DNA from: Usnea hakonensis
Taxonomy: Eukaryota; Ascomycota; Lecanoromycetes; Lecanorales; Parmeliaceae
Assembly (NCBI GenBank): GCA_013423325.1
Contig: BLJB01000192.1
Location: 1-64,000 of the forward strand
DNA: 64,000 nucleotides
Direction: 5' to 3'
Part shown: positions 45,358 through 55,851 of the stretch, one piece after another
Layout of the letters: each line of letters begins with the position of its first letter
Numbering within the stretch: position 1 is the stretch's first letter
The notes under the pieces: generated by a model
Databases searched by the model: none
What the model saw: the letters and a program-made list of their open reading frames with translations, nothing else
Told to the model about the DNA's origin: nothing
Made by a program: the position numbers and the translations under genes

Positions 45358-45785
45358 AATTCGAGCTCATATCTTTTGGGCTTTGAGTGGTAAGATTTGC
45401 GGGGGTGGGTTTGGTTGATATCGTCAAAGGTTTCCGTTGTCTCGTAGAGGATAGGGTCGGATGGAGTAGGTGTCGGGTTGGGTTGGGTAGGAGAGGGGGC
45501 CGGGTCTGTGTGCTGGAGGTATGATTTTCGTATTCGAGCTCATATCTTCGGGCTTTGAGTGGTAGGGTAGGGTTTGCGGTGGTGGGCATGGTAGATACGG
45601 CTGCGAGGTTCGTTGTGTCGTAGCAGATGGATTAGGGTCGGGTGCGTTGAGCTAGTGTAAGGTAGGAGCAAGGGCCGCTTATGCTGTCGGTATAATTCCA
45701 ATTGTCGTACTCAAATTCCGGGCTCGTATCGAGAAGAAAGGGTTTGTGGCGGCAGGCTCTGTAGACATCGCCGTCAATTTTGTCA
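45279..45785. repeat. Diverged ~175-bp minisatellite, about three units
   Basis: The segment TCGAGCTCATATCTT followed by GGGCTTTGAGTGGTA recurs at about 45360 and 45534, 174 bp apart, and a more diverged form (GGGCTCGTATCGAGAAG) is near 45718. Flanking parts of each unit also match (GGTGTCGGGT near the start, TCGTTGTGTCGTAG-like near the end). Confidence 0.75.
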
Positions 45786-46465
45786 TACTGCCGAGCACAG
45801 GGTAGGGCAGATAGGGTATGCCATGGCAGGAAAACGAGCTGCTCTACCAGACATCAAAGTCCCCAACTCCCGCCTCACACTCACACTCCCCCCTTCCATT
45901 CTCCAATCCACTGAATCCACAAAATTCAGATCGTACTCCGTATTAAACAAACCCCATTGACAAAAGGATACCGGAGGTTTGGATTGACGCCGGTCTGATC
46001 GTCCGTCCACACTTTCACTGGCGCCACCGCTGAGGTAGAAAGGAAAGAGGGTTGACTGAAGTAGAGGCTTTGTCTAGCGCTCTCGTTTTTGAGGTTGTGG
46101 GAGGTAAGAGGGTCACAGAAGCCGTCAAACCTCTTACCTCTCACAACATCAAGACCAGAGGCTCTGGCTTTGAGGTTGTGAGGGTCTGAGGAGTTCGTGA
46201 TTTTGCAGCAATAGGTCGGTTGGTATGGTGGTTTCTGGTTTGGGGGAAAAGGGAGGAGGGGTGGTGGGTGGGCGAGGGCGGATTGATATGACTGAACAAC
46301 GGTTCGTGGATTGTTTCAAAGGCCTAGTAGACTATAAGTAATATGGTTGGAGCGTGCGAAATGTTCCATTATGAGCGAAAGGGAGTGGGATAGCAAGGGG
46401 GTATATCTCGTATTAAGTGTCTCTATGTCACAGCATCAGCTTATATATATCAGCTCAATAACCAT

Positions 46466-47807
46466 TTACATATCTCCAAAGACAAACACCCCTTTCCCCT
46501 TCCTGAACCCCTCCAAGGTCCCCTGTACAGCATCAACAAGCTCCTCCTTCTTCGTATCCCAGTCCCATTTCACCTCCACCATCGGCGTATCCTTAAACTC
46601 TCCATTCCTCATCATGTTCAACAGCTCATCCACGGTCTTCCTCTTCTCCTCCGGATGCGCATCACTCCACCTACTCACCCAAAACCCGGAGAAGCGTAGG
46701 TCTTTGAATATGAGCATCGACGCTCCCACGAGCATTGGCTTTTTCGACATGCCGCCGTAGGTGACCATGGAGGCGCCCGAGGAGAGGGGTCTGGCCATTG
46801 CCATGGCGGCGTTGCCACCGACGCAGTTGAGCGCGAGCTTGAGAGGAGAGCGGCCGCCGTTTGTCCATTCTTTGACTTGGTCTTTGAAGCCGTCCTGTTG
46901 GATTTCTTCGTCGGTGACGACTTTGGTTGCGCCTAGGTCTTCGAGTTCTCCCTTAAGCTTCTCACCTTCTTCTCCTGGACGTGATCGAACGACGGCGATG
47001 GAATTGTAGCCCCACCTCTTTCCTAATTGTATGGCTGCTCTACCTACGCCGCTGTTGGCGCCATTCTGTATCCACCAGTCGCCCTCGTCTAGCTTGACAA
47101 AGTCTTTTAGCATACGGTAGGCAGTGACAGGGTTCACCTTGACGGCGCAGAGTCAGTATTGGTTCTCTCTGCTAATCGGCGACAGTGAGAATGCGCACAT
47201 ACCCCAACAGTCCCCACTTGCTCACTTCTCAGCCCCTCCCTCTCCACGCGCATCATCTTCTCCTCTTCGATTTGCAGATGAGTCCTCCATGTCCCCAATC
47301 CTGTTTGCTTCGCAATGACCCAATCCCCCTTCTTCACACTCTTAACTCCGGAGCCGGCCGCGAGAACTTCAAAGCAGGCTTCATTACCCGGCACGGCAGT
47401 GGGCTGCGTTGTCCCAAGCGTACTCGTAAAAGGGGGAGCGGTTGGATAGGTACCCTGTATCTGGTTGATGTCGGCAGGATTGAGGGGAGCTGCAAGGGTG
47501 CGTAATGTTAGGAGGGAAGAATGAGGGGGTCCGATGCTGTGCGTGTGCAGACTGATTGTAGCGGTACATTCAGCATGATCCCTGTTCGTTATCATGCATG
47601 TTCGTAGGTGCCGGCATACCTGAGCACGTCAGTCGGATTGCCGTTTTTCGCATATACGAGCGACTTGGCCTGGGTGTATCCATAAGTGGAAAATTTGCGG
47701 GATCGATGAAGGTGTCGGGTGATCAGCCATGCTGATTTCGATGATGCACGAATGCATGATGATGATGCATGCAGTAGGATCTTAGGCAATGTAGCTGTTT
47801 GCAACAT
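46466..47807 (-). CDS. ETR1: Mitochondrial enoyl-[acyl-carrier-protein] reductase (Etr1/MECR)
   Basis: Exons are 47620-47807, 47203-47536 and 46466-47137, giving 397 residues. The N-terminus is basic and lacks acidic residues (SSSCIRASSKSAWLITRHLHRSRKF), as expected for a mitochondrial targeting sequence. Family landmarks follow: LNPADINQIQGTYP, PGNEACFEVLAAGSGVKSVKKGDWV, NPVTAYRMLKDFVKL, WWIQNGANSGVGRAAIQLGK (nucleotide-binding loop) and LNCVGGNAA. The enzyme reduces trans-2-enoyl-ACP with NADPH in the last step of mitochondrial fatty-acid synthesis, needed for lipoate and respiration. A second in-frame Met 12 codons upstream (47843) is an alternative start. The C-terminal GKGVFVF motif is complete. 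Confidence 0.93.
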
Positions 47808-47843
47808 GTTGTCCTCGAGGAGAGCATTGGTGGGGTCAAACAA

Positions 47844-48997
47844 ACATGTTAGGCGTGCTCGCTAGCTAGCTTCACCAGCCTCACTTTGTGCATTATCTTA
47901 CTTCGTACTTTTACGCTACTTTGAGCGGGTTAAGGTATGCGCCACTTGAAAATATTTAAATTCCGAAAGCTACTAATCCTCCCGCATGATCCGGAAAAGG
48001 GACAACTTTCACGGATTGATCTCCAATCCCCCAGACTACACGATGAGTATGACTTTAGACTCGGAACAAAGCAAGAAATGCGCTCCAATAATCTCGAACT
48101 TCAGGTTTCAATTTCACCGGCTGCATATCATCCAAGCCGTGTGGGGTCGTGCCGTGTGGGGGCGAAAATTGAAAACGCCAATCAATTAAGCTCTCGGAGC
48201 ATCCCGATTTGCAACCAGGTTACCCCCTGCTTTTTTCTGCAGAAATATGCTCCCACCGTCAAGTCTATGCTTTGAATATCTGATACGAACTACCAATAAA
48301 TCTCAACAACAATGCTAGGCCAATTCCAATCACATTCGATCCCATCTTTCTCACAATTTGTCTCATTCAAATCCTTTAACAGAAACATGAAATAGGATTC
48401 AAAAGAGAGCGGATTTTTGATGCGCGTACGCTCGGTATTTAGGACTACACCAAGGACCGTACCTAGTCTTTAACGCTAGACAATTCTCATTGAAGTTAGC
48501 GCAATTCGTTAGTATGAACATGTTCACGGAATATCGATTTCTCGCTTTCTCCTGCTTATGCCGTTATGAGAATCGACTAGATGCACCGGATCCACAATTA
48601 AAATCAGCTCCGATGCACGATAACGGGCGTAAATACTCGGTCATACACCCTCCACCAAGCTTAACCGAGTCCTCGAGACCATCATGCGTTGGCCAAGCAA
48701 ACAGAAATAGACCAGCGCTCAGCAACCCGGGTGAAGATTTCAATTGCCTTTGCTAACCTATATGTACCCCAGATCCTCGGAAAATAAATCTCGAGGCTCT
48801 GCAAGCTAGCCGAGGGCACCGCGAGTTTCAGTTTTGCTGAAACAATCCATTTCGTGAAATCGTGACCAAGTCCCCAATTTTCAGCATCTCCTACTGCCTC
48901 CCTTTCATGACGTTGTTCTCCTCCATCCATGTACCCACGTACCATTATTGCCCACCCAATAACCACCTGGTGTAACCGGCGTGTGCGCAGAAACCAA
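47844..48997. other. Intergenic region, nothing recognised
   Basis: The region holds the Etr1 promoter and the 3' flank of the CsbD-like gene. It is moderately AT-rich without clear repeats or frames. Confidence 0.4.
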
Positions 48998-49444
48998 TCA
49001 AGCTTGCCGCTTCGCTCCTTCTTCTTCCATGCCTTCGCAACCGGTCACGCTTCCAAAGCTCTGCTCCACCTTACCGAGCGTCGGATTCTTGCTGACCCCC
49101 TCACCTTGACTAGCCTCTTTCGCGGCACGCATTTCGTCAATCGCAGCTTGCTTATCGGCGCTGCCTGCCTTTTGCATGTCCGTTGACGTATACGACCCCA
49201 CGGTCTCCTATGCAATGGTGAGATTTTAGTCAAGATTCTTGAAATTGGGGACGGCATGAGGGGTCATGCGATGATCTTGTGATGGAACGCAACGGCCGTT
49301 GAAGAATTCGAGCTACCAAAGTCGGCAGGCCGAGGCAGAAATACAGGTAGCTATACATACCTTTGCAGCAGCGGCGACGTAAGCTGCATGGCCATGCAGC
49401 ATTGAAGGATTCGAGCTAGAGTCTGAAGACCCGGTTGAAGACAT
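48998..49444 (-). CDS. CsbD-like small stress protein
   Basis: Exons 49361-49444 and 48998-49207 join across a 153-nt intron (GTATGT to CATAG) in phase 0, giving 97 residues. The protein is short, charged and Ala-rich. It has SMLHGHAAYVAAAAKETVGS, then DKQAAIDEMRAAKEASQ, and ends GKVEQSFGSVTGCEGMEEEG. This two-block organisation (an ETVGS block and a GKVEQ...TGCEGM block) is what I know from fungal CsbD-like proteins, which are small, hydrophilic and often stress-induced. The molecular role is unknown. Neither exon alone looks like a gene, and only the join recreates the conserved AAKETVGS segment. Confidence 0.8.
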
Positions 49445-49685
49445 GTTATCCAAGGAGCTGTTGTGATTCGATGATTGTGGCAAAAGTCGGTACTGAAGAG
49501 CTCTGATCTTGCAGCACAATGACGAAATGAGGGATTTGATCACAAGACTGCCGGAAGTGGTGATTGACGTGGTCCAATGGTCTGCCGCTGGCAAGCCTGC
49601 AAAAATGAATATATATATGGGTGGTTTCGTGAGTTGAGAGAAATCAAAACACCCTCATCCTGAATCCTCAAGACCACCTTAGACA

Positions 49686-51384
49686 ATGACGTCATCATCT
49701 TCTAAGCCAATGGCTTCGGCTGAACCTTCTTCCGCGACTAGAGGAAGCGAGACACGAGAGGCAGTTGCAGCCGATGCTCTTTCGCAGTTGCAAACGCGAC
49801 ACTCTGGAGACTCACGCAATGCACCTGCGGCCACCTCACCTGTTGAGACTACTCCTGTCTCCTCCATCTCCTCGTCTCAGAGCAGCTTTGGCTATGGTTC
49901 CTTGAACCTGTCAGCCAGCGGGGACTCGCCCACCTTCCGAGAATTTCCTTCCCAGTCCTCCAAGAGGGCTGCTCCCTCGACCGATCTTCGCTCGACAAAG
50001 AGTCGTCGTGGTAGCCCGGACTCACAGTACCCCCATAATACCCCAACGACCACGACTGGAGCTCAATTTACACCCGCTCCATTTCCATTCATACCCTTTG
50101 CGTCATCTAATCGAGCTCCGGGACACGGACCAGTGACGCCCACCTTCTTTCAGGAGCCTCTGACTCAAAAACGACGCACTCGCAAGTTCCCCACCCCTCA
50201 CGCTCAACTTCGGCCTTCCACTGGCGCACATGATGATAGTGGAAATGCTCGAATGTCTACATCGTCTGCGCCGCCTCCGAGACCGGATCTGTTGGACCTT
50301 CAGGCGCCGCTCCCACCATTCAGCATGTACGGAGCCGGGACTCCCAGCGAGGTACTCTCCGCAGGACCTGCTTCGTCTCTGGGCTACCGCGGACATGCTG
50401 GATCCTCGTTTTCGGGTGGGCAAAATTCGATTCCCCCAAGCCCGTCGATGTCGGCCAGGGAATATATAAATACTCCCTCCTCCAGTGGGCATCCCTCGGG
50501 ATTGCCTCGCTTGCAACTCTCGTCGTCTTGGTTGCGAGACCCGAATGCAGTTCCGCCTACGAGCAAGTCGACGTCACTGAAGAAGACCTTTGGCCTGCCG
50601 CCACACCCACCACCCGCACTTACAGGCTTGCCGCAGTCGTACCAAAACTTACCTACGCTGCAGTCGGTAATCGAGCAAGCTAACGTCCAGCCGTCAGTGG
50701 ATGCTGACGGCTTCATGGTCATTCGAAGTGCGGTTCCTGCGGAGCAGGTTCGAGATCTAGCGGCGATGATCGCAAGTGGACTCAAGGTAGTCTCGCGATC
50801 AGAGACGGCACAGAATTACGGAATGCCCCTCCAAGCCTATCGGATACGGGATGAGTTCGTAAATGTAAGTTCATTTACTCACCATCGTTCCTGTTCATTC
50901 GCTGACTTTGACTGTTGCAGAAATACCGCGAATCACTTCGCCCTTTTTACGATCCCGTAGGGAAGGCTATTCCGAAGATGCCCTCGCACACTCAGCTTTG
51001 TGCCTTCCGGGCGACCGACCCGGCGAACGTCAACCAATCGCTTTTAAACGTTGGCGGCAGGAACCTTCTCTTGGTTCACATCGCGGTGACGGAGCTGTCT
51101 TCGGAGAACGGCTTCTTTAATATCCTGCGGGGGTCACACCAAGCGAAGCATCCCACGATGGCGCAGCTCAGCGAGTGGAGTCCGACATCCTTCACTCTAG
51201 CTGAGGGAGATGCGCTCGTCTGGCGGGGAGACGTGTCTTATCTCCGGTCATGCAACGGAGGTGGTAAGTGCTTCCTCTTCCCGCCGACGCTCCACAATAC
51301 TAACCTCCAGCAGGAGTATGGCTCAATCTGAATTTCGATTGGGGCCCCGGCATGGTCGATTTAACCACGGATGAAGCGAAATAG
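49686..51384 (+). CDS. Phytanoyl-CoA dioxygenase-like protein with long disordered N-terminus
   Basis: Exons are 49686-50864, 50921-51263 and 51314-51384, giving 530 residues. The first 330 residues are Ser/Pro/Thr-rich and lack structure, with basic clusters (KSRRG, QKRRTRKF) that could be nuclear localisation signals. The C-terminal 200 residues have the order DADGFMVIRSAVPAEQVRDL, then VHIAVTELSSENGFFNILRGSHQ, then FTLAEGDALVWRGD and GGVWLNLNFDWG. This fits the beta-barrel of the PhyH/2-oxoglutarate dioxygenase superfamily (the ENGxxxxxxGSH region). I do not see a clear HxD iron ligand upstream of GSH, so catalysis is uncertain. The fusion with a disordered, possibly nuclear N-terminus is unusual for this fold. 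Confidence 0.6.
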
Positions 51385-52349
51385 CGTTGCTTCCCAAAGC
51401 GAGCTTATATATCTGTGGCGTCTTTCCTTTGCTTTTCCTTTTTATTGTACCTAGATACCCCTAGATCGCCGGATCCAGTACCTAAAGTATAAAAACTTTC
51501 AACCCACCCCCACAATTCCCTCTTCTCTCCTCTTAGTAGACCGCCTCTCCCCCACAGCCCCCAAGCCCACCTTGATCCTTAAAGCACACCAGATTTCTCC
51601 CCTGTAAGAAACATTGGTGACTTAATTCACCCCCCCCCTAGGGACCCCCGGCCACCCCGAGAACAAACACAAAGACCTCCATTGCCCTCTCCATCCATCT
51701 CATACATACGAGTACAACCCCTCGGGGGTCCCCACGAAAATAATTTTTGTCCCAAATTAATCAAGGTAAGGTAAGGTACGGAGTAGTTGAGGAGTTAATT
51801 GGGTTAGTCCAGCCTCCCTCACCCCAACCAAACCTAAGGAAGGTACCTACCCCTTCTAGCAACCCAACTGAAGGTTTTATCCCTATTCCCCCCCACCCCA
51901 CGAAAAACCCCCTTCCCCCTCCCACCCCCCCCTTCCCGCCCTCGGGCAGCCCCCGCAATAAATATCAGGAATGTGCACGTAAAATATATAAAATCACGAA
52001 TTGTTGACTTCTCGAATTTCTGGACTTTCTCACATCAACAACTTCAAGACTTGGGTATATAATTAATACTAATGTTGTATAGTATATCATGGCCAGTTTG
52101 GGAGTGGAATTTCTATGAAAGAGGCGGATAGGTATAAACTGAAGGAAAGGATCAGATTTGTTGCAATGGAATCGACTGAATTACAAATTACTTTTACAGA
52201 TGCTACTACCTAACTATGCGCAGAGGTCGTTATCCGATAATAGTACAACCCTAATGAATGCATTATGCTGCGCATGCTTGAAACCAAATCTTCTCGCTCG
52301 TGCATCAAATTCCATGACTGCACGAAAGCATGGAGAAAAGAGTAAAAAT
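51385..52349. other. Intergenic region between convergent genes
   Basis: The 3' flanks of the dioxygenase-like and Rds1 genes meet here. It contains C-rich runs (51631-51640, 51888-51940) and several GGTAAGGTA-like pieces near 51765. No gene is supported. Confidence 0.4.
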
Positions 52350-54060
52350 CTATCCTGCCATGTAAAGACCCAATGCCACAATATGGGGGTTCACCATAGT
52401 GAAGTTGAACGGCGTGACGGGCAAATCTAAGTCGGTGAGCATAACTGCCATGGTACCGTTGATGATGCCGTCGGTGCCGTAGACGAATGCCTCAGGCTGG
52501 TACGTGTAACCCGTGTAGTTGGATGTGAGGGTCAGTGGGGAGTATGTCAAATTGAGTTGCGAGCTCCATGCGACCCAGGAAGGCTTGCCGGTGGCGGTGG
52601 TGGCCGTTACGTAGCTGTTGTTGGGACCAACGGCTGCCGAACATGTCAGCAATTGCATTTCGAGATTCTGTCCTGGAACATATTTACCTTTACCAGGAGC
52701 ATCCCAGGAAAAGAGGACTTTCTTGCCGGGGAAAGAAAGAGGTTCCGATTTATTCTGCGAAAATGAGCAATCTGGCTATTACTGTAAGAGTTGAGCAACA
52801 TACATGTCCAATGGCTGCGCCGCAACCGTATCCGATAGCAGTAACATTCTCGCACGAACCTGATTTCAGGTTGGAAACCGACGGATCAGTTATACGAGAA
52901 CCTGTCACCTCGCTACCGTCCTGGGCAGTGTCGTTGGGCGAGTATCGGTTGATGTTGCCATTGTTCAAAATATGAAGTGTGGGGAAATTTTGCCATGCTG
53001 TTCAAGCTGTTAGTTTCGCCTCCCCCATTTAGTGATGAGGCATCTACAAACCGAGACGAGTCTGATTCTCGGGGCAGTAGCTGATATAAGGGGCAAGCAT
53101 GGTCCACGCCCACGACTGGGGCCTGCTCTAAATCAGCTCCTGATCTCTTCCAATCGTATGCGATCCAACTCACCAGCCGTTCTCGAACCATACATCCATT
53201 GGAGTAAGACCGCTCATCTGGCGGAAAATCTGCTGCTGGCGAGCCTCGGTTGCAATCGACTGAGCCAAAAGCTGACCAACTTCGCGCGAATCAAGATGAT
53301 TGACGAAACCCCAGACACCTGACTCGCCGAATCGAGTCAGGCGCTGCATAAAGTCAAGCCACTCACGAACAGTGCTGTACGGGTAGTCGTAGACGCACTG
53401 TTTGGGGGCGGTCTCGCCAAGCATGTTGGTCAGAAGGGTGGCGTGTCCGGATTCCTGGTCGGCCATGAACTCGATAAGAGACTGGTACTCGGGACCAATG
53501 CCAGCCTCGAGGAAGTCGGCTTGTGAGAATCGGGCAAGGCCATCGTGGAAGAGGTCGAGCTCAATCCATTCCTGCGATCGAAATGAGCAAATCATTACAA
53601 TGGAAGACACAAGTGATGGTACCTGGTACAAACCCAACGCAATTGACTCATAATCAAAATCGCTGTTCACCATGTAGCGTGGAAGCGAACCATTGGTACC
53701 CAGTCCGCCAGCAGGCACGTAGGGAGCTGGCAGAGGGTTTACGGGCTTGCCACCGGTGTTATAATATGTTGCAGTAGGACTCAACGGCATTGGTGGGATG
53801 GATGCAGCGAGAGTGGTCGGTCCATTCGCAGCACCGGTTGTTGTTGGTGTGCCGGTATAAGGGCCATGGTAGGTGGCGCTGGAGTATCCATCACCGAGAT
53901 TCTCAGCGAGTGGATAGTCAGGAACGACGGTGCTCTGGGGCTGGTATGAGACCTGAGAGTCAGGGCCGAAGGAGGGCGGTTGGGTGACTTGAGGCGCAGG
54001 GGCAGCTCGAATAGCTGGTGCCACTGCCAGGATGGCAGCAATTGCTGAACGACTCAACAT
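52350..54060 (-). CDS. rds1: Rds1-like secreted ferritin-fold stress protein
   Basis: Six exons (53623-54060, 53174-53571, 53052-53122, 52804-52997, 52688-52754, 52350-52633) join in phase and give 483 residues. A signal peptide (MLSRSAIAAILAVAPAIRA) and a Pro/Thr-rich stretch precede a ferritin-like four-helix domain (PF13668 type). Landmarks are YESIALGLYQ, then EWIELDLFHDGLARF, FMADQESGHATLLTNML, FGESGVWGFVNHLDSREV and ARQQQIFRQM, which carry the helix Glu/His residues of the fold. The C-terminal part (from PQSWAWTMLAPYISYCP) is a beta-rich region with many sequons. S. pombe rds1 is induced by stress and nutrient limitation. The biochemical role of the family is unclear. A longer in-frame start upstream would mask the signal peptide. 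Confidence 0.9.
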
Positions 54061-55851
54061 ACTTAAGCAACGAGATGTTTGTGTTGCTGCTGATTGAGAT
54101 GGAGTGTTGGGATGTTGAGAAACAGAATGATGGTATGTGGGCAAGAGGAAGTCTTATATAAGTAAAGAAGCTGAAGGAGAGTGGCGAAGGTAAAGTAAAC
54201 ATGATTGCGTCAGACTTCACATCACGTAGCTTTTCGTAATAATTCAAAGATAGGTAAAGTAGGTAAGGTACATATTATGATTCTGGAAGGCAGGGACGAG
54301 CGGCACTCTGCATATTGTACCTTAGGTCATGACTGCATCCATCTGCTTAGCATTGTACGAGTACTCGACTCTACTACTGAACCTGTTTCGTTCTCAGGTC
54401 TCCGCAGCTCCGGGCTCATGGCTATCATGGCAGGGTTATTTTTTTGTTTCTGAAGAAACAATACGAGTCGAGTTGAAGCTTGGATATTGGATTTTTGATG
54501 GATAGTCTGGTAGGTGACGCCGGATGCATGCCACTATCGAAAAGCTACCCCAGTCCTTGCGTCATTAGCGCATCCCAGCTCCTTTCACACATTCATACAA
54601 AGCCAATAGAATGTCAGCAGTGTTTTATTACAAGACATATGATTGGCTCCGGTGACAGATGAGGAAGTGGCGAATGGAAGCGGCAGTTGAGCGTTCGGAG
54701 ATAGTCTCAAGATGCTTACGCAACAGAGATCTGACCATCACGATACTTTACTTTTCCACAAGCGTTTCATCATTGGCTGAAAATACGGACTCTAGTGGGA
54801 ATAAATTTGAGAAAAAGACGCCAAGAGAAAGGGAAAAAGGTGGAGAAAATAGAAAACACCTACATCACCTTGACCCATGTTGTTAAATGTTATTATTGTA
54901 CGTACGTAAATATAGTGACGTCGTTCCCAAGGTAAAGTAAGTACTTACTTCATTAAGCCTCCGAAGTGCCGATTTCCTTCCGGCCTTCAGCCTTATTAAT
55001 GTTCTAGAGTAAAGTAAAGGTAGAGGAGATTCATCTCCAAAACTTGCCGAAACCATAGTGCCTCATATGTCCATCAGAACACCAACGCAGAAGTTGGAAG
55101 CCGCAGTCTTGAATGCTCCGTCTCTCGCGCTTATGCGTCAAGCCCCAAATACCTTAAAGTACTTAAGTACTTTATCCCGCCATGTGGCTCAGTGGCTCAG
55201 TGGCCGTCGCGAGGAGCTCGAGAGTCGAGACTCTGGAGATCGGCCGGCAATAAGCTCCCGCCGCTTCCACTTACCTTATCTTAGTACCTTACTTTACGCT
55301 ATCAATACTTGCCACACCAGACATCAAGCTGCCGATTATCCATACAAGTAAGGTAGCAGGTGATGTGAGTGCCAAGTCATGCATGTCATGGCCGCATCAA
55401 CACTGATTATTGTGCCTCGTCAAGTGATTCGAGATTGACTTTCTCCAACCATTGCCGTGGGAGTTGGCACGTCGTTTCGCTTGGTCTTCTTTTTCGCTAC
55501 TTTGCTTCCCAATGAAAAGACTATTGCTCGAGTCCAATCAAATCTAGAACTGCAAAGACGGGAACTACGGCTGCAAAGCGCACGCAGGCACATGCACTGT
55601 AAAGTTCATGGTAGGATCAACGAATCCGACGCAACAATGTCACACCGGCGGGTTTCCAGGCGCAACTACTTCCACCCTCTCAATGCCGTTCTATAATCTT
55701 TGATATTTTCGCCACTTATTATCCTCATATGGCCCCCGTTCCCCTTCTCCGCTTTCTCCTTGTCTGCCAAGATGCCATACCGAGACATTTGACCCGCTTC
55801 ATTCCTCGCTTTTTCTTTCTCTGCCAGAATTTCATACCGAGACAACCACTA
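54061..55851. other. Intergenic region, nothing recognised
   Basis: About 1.8 kb. It includes several GTAAAGTA/TACTTTAC-type short motifs (54249-54268, 54933-54950, 55008-55018, 55273-55294), common in promoters of this window. No coding or RNA gene is supported. Confidence 0.4.

Larger units (their letters stand above)
44201..46465. other. 2.3-kb region with minisatellite and unassigned frames
   Basis: No gene can be named. The region holds a 175-bp minisatellite (45279-45785) and some minus-strand open pieces, of which 44836-45357 is the most protein-like. Another pair of overlapping frames lies at 45783-46144 with phrases such as NTEYDLNFVDSVDWRMEGG. These could be exons of one gene on the minus strand, but I could not find a consistent splice path. 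Confidence 0.35.

Noticed and set aside
14703..47807. A secondary-metabolite gene cluster around the P450, dehydrogenase and enoyl reductase
   Set aside because: The CYP505, dehydrogenase and Etr1 genes are far apart, and no backbone synthase, transporter or regulator is present. Etr1 belongs to mitochondrial fatty-acid synthesis.
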